A stretch of 64,000 nucleotides of DNA, taken from assembly GCF_965638725.1 (NCBI RefSeq), contig NC_134949.1, forward strand, positions 13,452,951 through 13,516,950, written 5' to 3'. This document shows positions 12,884 through 22,330 of the stretch, piece after piece. Under the pieces are notes generated by a model that worked only from the letters and a program-made list of their open reading frames with translations, had not been told where the DNA came from and made no database searches. Each line of letters starts with the position of its first letter. Positions within the stretch are counted from its first letter, which is position 1. The position numbers and the translations under genes are program-made. Source of the DNA: Aptenodytes patagonicus. Its lineage: Eukaryota > Chordata > Aves > Sphenisciformes > Spheniscidae.

Positions 12884-13320
12884 AAAACATGTATATCTTC
12901 CATCTCTGAGTGGTGCCAGGGACTCATCTGATTCCAGATCTTTCTCCATCCGTGGCCCCAATTTAGTGCCAAGTTCATATCCAGCGGCAACCTTTGACCT
13001 GATGCCATCCATCTGCTTGGTGCCGAGTGAGCTTTTAACTTTGGCAGTCACTTACTCCATCTGGTTTTCAGCACTTGCGTGAGTTTCCTTGGTAAAAGTC
13101 CCACAGTGTCACAGGTGCTTCTCAGAGGCCGTGGATGTTTGTCTTTGTAGGTTATTGTGTCTCCCTGTTCTTACTTTCTCAAGTTGGCAAACCAACCTCT
13201 TCATATTTTTCCGTCCTCTTACAAAGAACATACTCTTTGGGAAAGATTGTCTTCTCCCAAGTCGAGACATTCTTGCTCGCTATTTCATCCAGCGTGAACA
13301 ACAGTTGTAGCAGCTAACAG
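12870..13320 (-). pseudogene. Possible processed retrocopy relic of unknown parent
   Basis: On the minus strand this segment is less AT-rich than its surroundings and contains an open frame of normal amino-acid composition (12885-13051, including 'GIRSKVAAGYELGTKLGP' and MEKDLESDESLAPLRDG). A14 follows immediately at its 3' side. Upstream, 13190-13320 also reads as open, ordinary-looking peptide in another frame, with a stop between. A 3' A-tract, no introns and a broken frame would fit a decayed retrocopy. I do not recognise the parent protein. A chance open frame next to a simple repeat is the main alternative. Confidence 0.25.
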
Positions 13321-13901
13321 GATTTTTAGCCTTTGGTACTAATCCCACCCCATCTACAGCACTAGAGCTTTGCTGAGCCACATCTGAACAGCGTGCCTCT
13401 CAGAGCCATGTCTTCTGGTTTAACTGCTTTAACTGCTTTTGTTATCAGAAATTCTATATTGTTTACTTTAAGGTAATTTCTGTGTTTTTAGCTGCATGGA
13501 GTTCCAGGGTTAAATACAAACATAGCTGAAGGGGCAGTGAATAATGTGAGGCAAGCAACTTGCCTTTAAAAGGGAAATAACTGAAAGAGCTTGTATTATG
13601 GCAGTCTGCTGAAACCTCAGTTTCTTCTGAAACTTAACAGCTGTCTGATCGTAGCACTCCTTCTCCCACTGTGCAGCTGACTTGGGTCTGTTGCATTCAG
13701 AGTTACGGTTCTGATCCCAGGAGTAACCCTATCCGCTGCCGTGTCCCTCCCTGTTTTCTCTGTTCTCAGGGCACTTCTTCAAAACTTTCCTTCTTTCCTA
13801 GAAGCAATTTTTATTGACTTTGCCACTAGAATTGAGTGGGAAGAGCTTTGTTTTACAGTGCCCCTCTAAACACTGTCCCTCTGTGAAGCCTTGATCCTAT
13901 C

Positions 13902-13925
13902 TTAAAAAAAAACAAAACAAAACAC
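13902..13925 (+). repeat. A-rich simple repeat
   Basis: A run of A followed by CAAAA units (aacaaaacaaaacac). It is intronic in FAM185A and no adjacent retroelement body was recognised. Confidence 0.75.
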
Positions 13926-15974
13926 AAAGACCCAGGTTGTATCTGGAAAAGATTACATTCCTTCAAGTCAAGTAGAAAGTTCATCCAACTTTTATAAAAC
14001 ACATTAGATGAGATGCTATCCTACAGATTTTTATTGGTTTCAGCTTGCATTTAACTCAAGCTGTTCACAGCCTTTTTGAGATATACCACAGTTCTAACAA
14101 TACCAGTGAAAAACACTTAAAATATGCTCATCTTCGTGCGTTTTGTGGTAGAACAGAGCTCTCTATTCGCTCGCCTTCCTGGAGGCTGGAGAAGTTACAG
14201 TCAGTACTTCACTGCAAATGTTCTGCAAAGGTGTTCTCTGCCTTTAGACACACATGGGGGAAAAAAGCTTTTTCCTGTGCGTTAAATTGAAAAAGTGGCC
14301 ATGCAGCATACTGGCGCCTCTGTCTTCTGAGCTCGTGCTGTTGTCTTGACTGGTGGGTTTTGAAATGAAAATTAATTCCGCCCCTCCTCCTTTCCTTATT
14401 CTCAATCCAGCAGGCTGTTGGCTTTTGTGATTTAATCACACTAGCAAAGTCACCCTCAAAATCCACTTGTGTTCCCACAGTATTCAGAGTACAGGCAGTG
14501 AGTACAGTTAAGACCAAACTGTCATCAGAAGGTCTCCAACTCAACCTTGTTGCTTGATTAGTGCCTCATACACAAAGCTATTTAAATATCTTAAGCTTGA
14601 TTTGAACCTGCTACTGGCTTAATAACCTTAAAATAGTTTGAAGATCTTCATCCCTAGGGAGTGGAACTTGACACTCACTTTCCTGCGGGCAGTTTGATAT
14701 TTTCTGCATTCCCTTCACAGGCAGATCTCCAAAAGAAGCATAAGGAACAAAACATTTTTCTGAGTTCACATAGCAAATGCAAAATGAGAAACAGAGCTGC
14801 GACAACAACTGAGCTTTAAAACAGCTCGTTAATTTGTTTCTGTGTTTCTTCAAAACTCTTCTTTAACTTTTTAGCAAATGTGTAGCAGGGTGTAAGCAGT
14901 GCATGAAACTGTGCATTTACAGGGCTGATTCTGTGCTTCAGTGTTCCTTGTACAGAAGTACAAGCCATAGTGACAAAAACATGAGAGACAGGAACTGGGA
15001 CCAAGCACTCCAATATGCACTTTCTGGAAATTTATCTCTGCCCTACATTTATTGTGTCCTCTCTCCTTAGGGAAAAAAGCTGTATTTTCAGTGCTTTACA
15101 ACTCTGTTATGGGATCAACTGAAATTTTGCTTTACACTTCTTTGTTGGTTCATTTTTTTGACACCGGGAGGCTATTTCCTGTTTAAAATTCAGACTGATC
15201 TAATGTTTTAAGGGCTATCTCTACTTAAAAGATAGATTTTTGTTTTCATTTCTGTTCTGTATTCTCTGATACAATATTGTTGCAAATCGATGATTCAGGA
15301 AAGCTTTCTGAGGAATTGAAGTTTCAGATTTTAATAGATTTCACGTACGACACGTTTGTCCAACTTCGTGATGATCATCATAGATTTAAGTCCATAAGTA
15401 GATGAGGAGCAGAACTGTGGAGTCTGCCTTACAGTAGGAATGATATTGAGGCTGCTGCTGCCTGGAGCAATCAGGAGTGCAGAGATTGTACTAGGACATC
15501 CACATGGAGATCCTTGAAGGCATGTTGTAGTCTGATAACAAAGGACACTAAAATACCTCTTTGTTCAGTGAGAGAACTCCGTCAGTGTTGGACTGCTCTG
15601 AAAATCCCGTACTTCTAAACAGTACCTCAGCCTGCTGGTGAATTGATGTGGGCTTGGCCCATAACCTTAAATTAACCCCACTTAGTACCAAAACACTGAA
15701 ACGCTATTGAAAAGTTTTGGCACATAGGCTTGAGTTGTGGAAACCGATGCAGTGATGTCAGTTGGAGTTTCGCCACTGTTTTTGACATGGCCAAAATTTA
15801 ACTTCAGCTGTGTTACAGGTCAGAGCAGAGCATGTTTGCAAAGTTGCTTCAGAATCAGCTTCCCTGCCATCCCTCATGCTATTCCAGGCTCAAATTAGTT
15901 CTAAACTTAGAACTCTCTCAGTCACATGAACGCTAAAGCAATAAAAGATACTTTGTAAAGATAAACCAAGTGAA

Positions 15975-16117
15975 GGTTGATCTTGTGATAAAAGCACTGA
16001 TTTGGGACTTAAAAGATCCCAGTTTAATTCCCAATTTGGTCATAAATCTTCTGTATAAATTTGGAAGGTCACTTATTCTTTCTTGGCCTCAGTTTCTTAA
16101 TTGTAAAATGAGGGTAA
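15975..16117 (+). mobile_element. MIR-like tRNA-derived SINE (ancient)
   Basis: The element runs from a tRNA-like head ('ataaaagcactgatttggga', then 'cccagtttaattccc' resembling a B-box neighbourhood) through a core with 'ggtcacttattctttcttgg' to the diagnostic tail 'cctcagtttcttaattgtaa' followed by aatgaggg. The order and spacing match MIR/CORE-SINE copies in amniotes. It is strongly diverged, as expected for an element that predates birds. Confidence 0.75.
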
Positions 16118-16627
16118 GTCAAACTTTCTCCTTTGTCTGTTACACAGTGAGCTTTTCAGAGCATAACCATGCATACTAAGTTCATGTGAAACACGTAAGA
16201 AGACAGACATCTCGGGGGTTTTTTTTTTAATCCATTATCATAAGCAAGCGGTAATAGTAGCAACATGTCTGGTCATCTGGAAAATCAGGTCTTACCCATG
16301 TCTCTTTTCCATGTTTACAATAAAGATGAAAACTTTTCAAATTACTTAGCCAGATTAATGTCTAATGTAGATATATTTCCTAGCCCATAATAAAAACTAC
16401 GGTACTATATAATAAAAACCACAAGTTTATTGTAATAACATATTATGGGAAATGAGATTAATGCAAAAAACTGTATCAAGAATGAAATGTCAGAAGCCCC
16501 TGTCAAAAAATATATAAATTCTACCAAATAGAAGTCTTAAGTATTTTGAGGGAGCTTGAAAAAAAAGGCAGTATGAAGATATGTTTACTGCGTGTCAAAT
16601 TAAACTAAACAGAAATCTCTTTTCCAG

Positions 16628-16743
16628 GTCACATGAATCAAAGGAATGAAACAGACAAATGGATTAAGGCTGACACAGAAAATGGCAAAGTGTGTCTTAA
16701 AAGCCAAAGCTGGATCCAGTCTGCCAAGCTGAAGAGTTCTTAA
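16628..16743 (+). CDS. FAM185A: FAM185A terminal coding exon (stop TAA at 16741)
   Basis: The exon follows 'ctcttttccag', starts in phase 2 (completing a glycine codon) and runs 37 codons to TAA at 16741-16743. The peptide starts 'GHMNQRNETDKWIKADTENG' and ends 'SQSWIQSAKLKSS'. The MNQ...KWIKAD block and the SW-Q-S--LK C-terminus are family features of FAM185A as I remember the mammalian proteins. The frame is intact, so the gene looks functional in this genome. Confidence 0.88.
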
Positions 16744-17436
16744 AGGTGAAACAGGCCAAAGAGATTAAATCAAGAAATTGTAAAGGAACATTTCTGTAAA
16801 ATTATGAAACTTTGTTGCTGCATATTCTTAATATAAGAGAGAAACAATATTAAAAATTAGGGCGTTTTAACCCAAGATTTGCCCGTGACAGTGGCTGGTG
16901 CTTAACAGGTCTGGTTTACTTTTAGTGCCTTTTAGGAACGACGCGATCTTACGTGTTCAGAATTTGTGTAACTTGACCCACTTACCACATCAGTTTAAAC
17001 GCTGGTAACTTTCAAACAAAAGTTTGGAGTCGTCATTTAAAAATAAAAAGCATTTTGCCAATCTGGTATTTGAAAATACGAAAATTTACTTCCAAGATGA
17101 TATGCTCTGCAAGCTATTTTATATTTTTAAATTAAATGTCTCAGCACTGTGGGAATTCTACTGGTTTATGCAAAATGCAGAGAATTTTCTTCAACCGAAT
17201 TATTTGTATTATGGATAGGATAAAACCACTTTCAGAACTGTAGTTCTTATTTGGTCTTCTCGTTTCGCGTTTGACCCCTAAGCAGTTTCTGCCTTGTCAA
17301 TGGGTACTGTATGTGTAAAACTACTTACATGAAATGACAGAACTTGCTCTGCGTCATCCTGAACCACTTATTTGTGGATAGAAATAAGAACTCTAGCAAT
17401 GCCTACCACTGTTCGTCTGCAAAGAAAAGCTTTTAA

Positions 17437-17442
17437 AATAAA
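17437..17442 (+). terminator. FAM185A: Candidate polyadenylation signal AATAAA
   Basis: A canonical AATAAA about 700 bp after the FAM185A stop, followed within 40 bp by GT-rich sequence ('gtgcactgggtctggctg') that could act as the downstream element. Confidence 0.5.
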
Positions 17443-17567
17443 TACTCAAAAGTGCACTGGGTCTGGCTGATTTCAAGGAGGAACACTCAACCAACTGGAC
17501 TTCAGATAAGAGTCCACATGAACATTCCCCTAAAGTAAAAGCTACCAAAAAATGGAAGTATTGGCCT

Positions 17568-17573
17568 AATAAA
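17568..17573 (+). terminator. FAM185A: Alternative polyadenylation signal AATAAA
   Basis: A second canonical hexamer 131 bp after the first. The downstream sequence is T-rich ('ctgtttatttgctac'). Confidence 0.35.
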
Positions 17574-17794
17574 TGAGAACTCTAATCTGTTTATTTGCTA
17601 CATTTCCAGTGACTTACCGTCAGCCTTGCATGACAGGACTGTAAGCTCTTTGAGGCAGAAAGGCAGAGGAGGGAGATGAGGGAAATGTGTAAGCCCTGCA
17701 CAAGGGCATACATGATTTTTGTGGAGGATTTTGTGTTACCATAATACAAACACACAGTGAAGTAAATGGAGCTTTTAAAAGCCTTTCCTTATAA

Positions 17795-17810
17795 ATATAT
17801 ATATATATAT
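17795..17810. repeat. (AT)8 microsatellite
   Basis: Uninterrupted AT dinucleotides, preceded by ataa and followed by cccc. Confidence 0.9.
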
Positions 17811-18214
17811 CCCCTTACAAAAGAAGGATGGAAATTTGTGTTTTAAAACTGAAATGTAAGAATTCCTGCCAACTGAGTGAATGGAGAGTAGCAAAGAAGA
17901 GCTCAGAGTGTCAGCTCAGGTTTTAAGTTGTGTGTATGTACTTTATAGATCATAATGGTACGTTATGAAGCGAACTTCTTTCCCACAGGGTTCCCCAAGA
18001 GGTATAATTGCCCCTGGCTAATGGACTTCAATAGCCAAGGGCAGCATTTTTACTATAATTGAGGGTGGTTAAAAACTCCACATTCTGTTTGCTGTTGTGT
18101 GTACTGTTTGTTTGGATGAGGTGGGCATTGATGTGTATGGCAAATTACATGTATTTTTAATATAAACACTAATATATAAAACATTACTAATATTATTACT
18201 AAAAGCAATATGAT

Positions 18215-18233
18215 ATTACTAGTAACTAGTAAT
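18215..18233. repeat. Near-perfect palindrome in AT-rich block
   Basis: 'attactagtaactagtaat' is its own reverse complement except at the central base. It lies in the intergenic gap and no function can be assigned. Confidence 0.8.
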
Positions 18234-19332
18234 TATTATACTACTTTTAAAAGATACAAAATTAATAAATGTGTAATGGTTTTAGATTTCCTGAAAAATT
18301 TTTGAAATTAGTGATTTCTGGGCACTGCTGCAGACAAAGTGAAAGAAGTACCTCTAAATTCACACCGCATTGAAAATAAAAACAGTGTAGCAGATATTTC
18401 ACAAAACTGAGTCCATTTAATGGTTCCATTATTCACGCCGACTACAAAGCCTGTCAGCCTCTGTGATTAATGTCGTCCATTTTGGAACTGCTGCATCAGC
18501 AATTTAAGGGAGAGCATAGTAAGAAAACACGTTATTTCTTCCATGTTCAAAAGTAAGCAAGCTAAGGCATTCATATTCTAAACCCAGCTGGAATTAAACA
18601 TTAGGATCAGTAGTTATTTGCTTAAAGAAGTTTAAATAAGCCATCAGAAAAATTGTGCTACCACTAAAGCTACTCTGATTATATTCTTTCCAAGCTAATA
18701 AATGTTGAGACCAGCTAGAACTTTAACATAAAGGTCAAAGAATGAGCTGAAGACAGACAAATCTTGGGAATTTCCCCAAAGGCATTTGAGTAATGTCTTG
18801 CTCTGGTATAATGAGGTGAAACTTCATATTTTTCTCTGGACGAGGAAAGATTAGTGGGTTATCAGTAATTAGTATTTGAATGGAAAATCCCATGCGTGCT
18901 CTTTTTTTTTTTTTGTCCATTTGATGAGAAGTCATGTTCTTGTAACTGGAGAAAATTTATCCTTTAACATTTTTCTCATCTGTGCTCCTTTTCATTTGAT
19001 TCTCCTGACTCTGCCAGCTACCCCGCAGTTCAGATCTGCAAATGTAAACATCAGCTCGCTTAGAGCTGAACTCAGCCTGAGAGGCTTTTATGAGAATTAG
19101 GGCTCTAGGTGCACAAGTGACTGTTGAGAAGTAGAGAACTGTGCTTAAATGTGCATGTATAATTGCGTATTAAGGAATCGGTAGTCACTACTTACTCACT
19201 GTTCTTCATTGCTCAAGAACACTGCACTTGATGAATACCAGCCATGTCAAGTGTGAAGTTCTGTGGAAAGTCAGAGTGTTTATGTCCTGGAGAGGACCTT
19301 CATGGCAAACAAGAACCCCAAACACACGCAGA

Positions 19333-19342
19333 TTTATTTATT
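19333..19342 (-). terminator. FBXL13: Candidate distal polyadenylation signals for FBXL13
   Basis: On the minus strand the sequence is AATAAATAAA, two overlapping hexamers about 220 bp after the stop codon. It is an alternative to the nearer hexamer at 19514. Confidence 0.4.
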
Positions 19343-19513
19343 GCTTACTCTGCATGGGACTGCAAAAGCTTCTCATTATTGAAAGATGAAGACAGCTTGA
19401 ATCAACATCTGAAAGTTAGCAATGTTGTTTCAGTGCGGCTGTCTTGCCTGAAGGCATACACGCTCCTGCGAGAACAATTTGCAATGCTTCCTTTCTAATT
19501 CAACAAATGGCCT

Positions 19514-19519
19514 TTTATT
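19514..19519 (-). terminator. FBXL13: Candidate proximal polyadenylation signal for FBXL13
   Basis: AATAAA on the minus strand, 40 bp beyond the FBXL13 stop. If used, the 3' UTR would be very short (about 60-70 bp). Confidence 0.5.
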
Positions 19520-19558
19520 AAAGTATGATTAGTTTTAAGAAAAATAATAGTGTTCTTT

Positions 19559-19772
19559 TCATGCTCTAGTGAAAAACCCCTGAACTGTAGAGGATGTTGT
19601 GCAATTACTTCGTCTTTCATTTTGAAGAATTTGTTTATTCAGGCTCTGACGTGTGTTTTTTGGTGAAGGTGAGAGTATGTTACCATCCCAGTCATATCCA
19701 AGCCAGGAAGGAGGGTCAGCATCATTATGTTCATGTTTCTCCAATTTGGCTGTGTATTTCAAGACAGCTTGT
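19559..19772 (-). CDS. FBXL13: FBXL13 terminal exon (exon 10 of 10 in window): C-terminal tail
   Basis: The acceptor reads 'aaactcttgttgcag' and the exon starts with the third base of a lysine codon. It encodes 70 residues and a TGA stop at 19559-19561. It begins QAVLKYTAKLEKHEH and contains DPPSWLGYDWDGN, the most recognisable conserved block of the FBXL13 tail. The remainder (SPSPKNTRQSLNKQILQNER, then a Ser/Thr-rich end) is low-complexity and probably disordered. The tail follows the last LRR directly. The acceptor's T14 tract ends at 19801, where a CR1 element begins, so a retrotransposon sits 28 bp from the splice site. The exon itself is intact. Confidence 0.93.
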
Positions 19773-19801
19773 CTGCAACAAGAGTTTAAAAAAAAAAAAA
19801 A

Positions 19802-20815
19802 GACCAAAGTGAAGTGGCATCCCACAGGGGTCCGTATTGGGACCGGTACTGTTGAATATCTTCATCAATGACACAGACAGTGGGATCGAGTGCACCCTCA
19901 GCAAGTTTGCAGATGACACCAAGCTGAGTGGTGCAGTCGACATGCCAGAGGGACAGGATGCCATCCAGAGAGACGGGATGCCATCCAGAGGGACCTGGAC
20001 AAGCTTGAGAAAGTGGGCCTGTGTGAACCTCATGAGGTTTCACAAGGCCAAGTGCAAGGTCCTGCACCGGGGTCGGGGCAACCCCCGCTATCAGTACAGG
20101 CTGGGGGATGAAGGGATTGAGAGCAGCCCTGCCGAGAAGGACTTGGGGGTACCGATGGATGAAAAGCTGGACATGAGCTGGCAACGTGCGCTCGCAGCCC
20201 AGAAGGCCAATCGTATCCTGGGCTGCATCAAAAGAAGCGTGGCCAGCAGGTCGAGGGAGGTGATTCTGCCCCTCTACTCTGCTCTGGTGAGACCCCACCC
20301 GGAGTACTGCGTCCAGCTCTGGAGCCCTCAGCATAAGAAAGACACGGACCTGTTGGAGCGGGTCCAGAAGAGGGCCATGAAAATGATCAGGGGGATGGAA
20401 CACCTCTCCTGTGAGGAAAGGCTGAGAGAGTTGGGGTTGTTCAGCCTGGAGAAGAGAAGGCTCCGGGGAGACCTTCTTGCAGCCTATCAGTACTTAAAGG
20501 GGGCTGATAAAAAAGATGGCAGCAGACTTTTTAGCAGGGCCTGTTGCGACAGGACAAGGGGAAATGGCTTTAAGCTAAGGGCGGGTCGATTTAGGCTAGA
20601 TCTAAGGAAGAAATTTTTTACGCTGAGGGTGGTGAAACACTGGCACAGGTTGCCCAGAGAGGTGGTGGATGCCCCATCCCTGGAAACATTCAAGGTCAGG
20701 TTGGACGGGGCTCTGAGCAACCTGATCTAGTTGAGGATGTCCCTGCTCATTGCGGGGGGGTTGGACTAGATGACCTTTAGAGGTCCCTTCCAACCCAAAC
20801 TGTTCTATGATTCTT
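19802..20815 (+). mobile_element. CR1 LINE copy 1, 5'-truncated, with long ORF2 3' frame
   Basis: The element runs from the reverse-transcriptase SGxPQG...LGPVL region to the CR1 3' end ('ccaacccaaactgttctatg' then attctt). A 297-codon frame (19837-20730) encodes the FADD-containing C-terminal half of the reverse transcriptase and the CR1 C-terminus, ending [17 protein letters not shown]. The endonuclease and N-terminal reverse transcriptase are missing, so it cannot move by itself. It lies antisense to FBXL13. It is flanked by A14 (19788-19801) and A12 (20816-20827), which could be a target-site duplication of a poly(A)/poly(T) target. A 20-bp tandem duplication lies at 19953-19992. Confidence 0.93.
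19953..19992 (+). repeat. 20-bp tandem duplication inside CR1 copy 1
   Basis: Two adjacent units, 'acaggatgccatccagagag' and 'acgggatgccatccagaggg'. The two other young CR1 copies carry a single unit at the corresponding place (about 31795-31820 and 51230-51255, reverse strand). Confidence 0.88.
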
Positions 20816-20956
20816 AAAAAAAAAAAATTTGCAGAGGCTGTTTCTACAAAGAACACTGAAGCTGTTTAATGAGCAAAAGTTTCTTGTTTTAACTGAAGCT
20901 CTCAATATTATAAGAGGTATTGTGGAAATCAAAAAAGAAGATAATTGGTTTTGGCC

Positions 20957-21445
20957 ATAGAGTCACAGAATAAATTAGGTTGGAAAGGGCCTCTGGAGAT
21001 TGTTTAATCCTGGTCTTGCTCTAAATGGATCCAACTTGACCAGGTGGGTCACGGCTTTGCCAGCTGACTTCTGAATATCTCGAGGCATGAAGATTGCACA
21101 GCCTCTCTGGGATCCTGTTCAAGTGTTTGACCAGCCTCCTGATTAAAAAATAGTTTCCTTGTATGTAATTAGAACTTTACATATGCCACTTGTCCTATCA
21201 GTACACCTTTGAGAAAAGTCTGGCCATGTCTTCTCTCCTGTATTCTCTGATCAGAGTTATAGACAACAATGAGGTGTCCCCCAGCCTGAGCCTTCTCATC
21301 TTGTGACTGAGCAAAGCAATTCTTTCAGCCCTTCTTTACACATCACGTGCCCCAGCCCTTTAATGGTCTTGGTGGCCCTCATCTGCACTTGCTCTAGTGT
21401 GTCAGTGTCTGTCTTGACTGGGAGCCTAAAACACAGATCTTTGGG
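20957..21445 (-). mobile_element. Older CR1 LINE 3' fragment
   Basis: This is an antisense CR1 3' end. It starts 'agagtcacagaataaattag' followed by 'gttggaaagggcctctgga', runs through the block 'tgtttgaccagcctcctga' and ends near 'gactgggagcctaaaacac'. It is strongly diverged with no open frame, and lies about 140 bp beyond CR1 copy 1 in the opposite orientation. Confidence 0.85.
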
Positions 21446-22049
21446 ACTGAGTAGGCGATGCCATTGTAGCATTGTGTTTTGAAGAAAACAACACCAAAAA
21501 AGATAAATAAACCGGTTAAATCAAAAGATATCACAGAGGGTTCAGAGTGGTTTTTCATAGCTATATAGGAAGGCTATAGTAACTGTGCAGGCCCCTATCT
21601 CTATTTTTTTCTTTGAACAGTCTTTGTGGCATCTCCAAGTATTTGTACCCTTTCCTGGTACACCTTCTGCTCTCTTTTTGGCTAACCTCTTCACTTGTAG
21701 TTGTCTTCTGTCACACACCTCTTTTTTAAGTGTATTGTTTCCAAAACGGAATTGAATACAGAATGGGCGGTGTTACAGAGCCTTACTGTTACCTGCACTG
21801 GCCCTGAGCTCGCCCCAAGGCTGTTTTTTGCAGCTTCTGTGGTAGCTGAACCAGAAGAGAATTGCTTATGATGTCCAAAACCACCCATGACCCCTCTGAT
21901 CTCCCTCGGCATTTTGTGGCCACTGCCCCTTTGCAGCATTAGAACACAAAAACAACGAACTAGAGCAAAATGACCCAGAAATAGGAGAAAATCAGGCCTG
22001 CTGAGTGAGACACCCTAAAAAGAAGTTGAAGAGCAACTCTCTCCTCTCC

Positions 22050-22330
22050 CTCCTTTCCAGGCGCTATCAGTCCAGCAACTTTCATTGCCTTCTCGAGCTG
22101 AAGAAACTCAACCCGACACTTTCAGTCTTTTGAACGTCTCTTTCTTTCCATCACTTCTGCGACTTGGCTGTCAGCCCGCTCCTGGCTGCGCAGAGCACCC
22201 GCCTCCCCCGGCCTCCCCCCATCGCTGGCTCTTGCACTCCAGAAAGCTGGCTGAGCGTACTCATGCGCTCGTTGGGGAAGAGCCAGCTCTCTACATCTCC
22301 CATCCTCTTCAGGAGATTCAACCTGATCTG
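22050..22330. other. GC-rich, CpG-containing intronic segment
   Basis: This stands out from AT-rich surroundings: C-rich runs ('gcctcccccggcctcccccc'), and CpG near 22060, 22095, 22160, 22190, 22255 and 22270. Frames on both strands are short. I do not recognise it as a repeat family or coding exon. It could be a remnant insertion or a small regulatory element. Confidence 0.3.

Larger units (their letters stand above)
8705..16627 (+). other. FAM185A: FAM185A last intron
   Basis: This intron is about 7.9 kb. It contains a decayed CR1 (12167-12485), a C19/T14 tract (12851-12883), a possible minus-strand retrocopy relic (12870-13320), an A-rich tract (13902-13925) and a MIR-like SINE (15975-16117). 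A purine-rich stretch lies at about 9170-9240. The rest shows no coding or structural signal. The acceptor is 'ctcttttccag' ending at 16627. Confidence 0.75.
1..17573 (+). other. FAM185A: FAM185A gene, 3' part (three terminal coding exons and 3' UTR)
   Basis: This is the gene span visible here. Three exons on the + strand join in frame (exon phases 2|1, 2|1, 2|stop) and give about 115 C-terminal residues resembling vertebrate FAM185A. The family carries a DUF4097 putative-adhesin domain made of short repeated beta strands. Its biochemical role is not established. I searched 1-6203 for the preceding exon and found no convincing candidate, so the upstream coding exons probably lie before the window. 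The gene converges on FBXL13, the same neighbour and orientation as in mammals, which supports orthology. The 3' boundary is set by candidate AATAAA signals at 17437 and 17568. Confidence 0.85.
16744..17573 (+). other. FAM185A: FAM185A 3' UTR (candidate extent)
   Basis: This is the sequence after the TAA stop up to the last plausible polyadenylation hexamer. It is AT-rich and holds no further conserved frame. The true cleavage site cannot be chosen from sequence alone; the hexamers at 17437 and 17568 are both possible. Confidence 0.5.
17574..19332. other. Intergenic gap between convergent FAM185A and FBXL13
   Basis: There is no gene in this stretch. It holds an AT dinucleotide run (17795-17810), a very AT-rich block (about 18150-18260) with a palindrome at 18215-18233, and otherwise unremarkable sequence. 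Short open frames near 18735-19100 have no domain or splice support. Confidence 0.7.

Noticed and set aside
14209..14544. 111-codon minus-strand open frame
   Set aside because: No recognisable family and no splice context. It lies inside the FAM185A last intron in antisense.
20487..20856. Minus-strand frames over CR1 copy 1
   Set aside because: They are antisense to the real CR1 reverse-transcriptase frame on the + strand.
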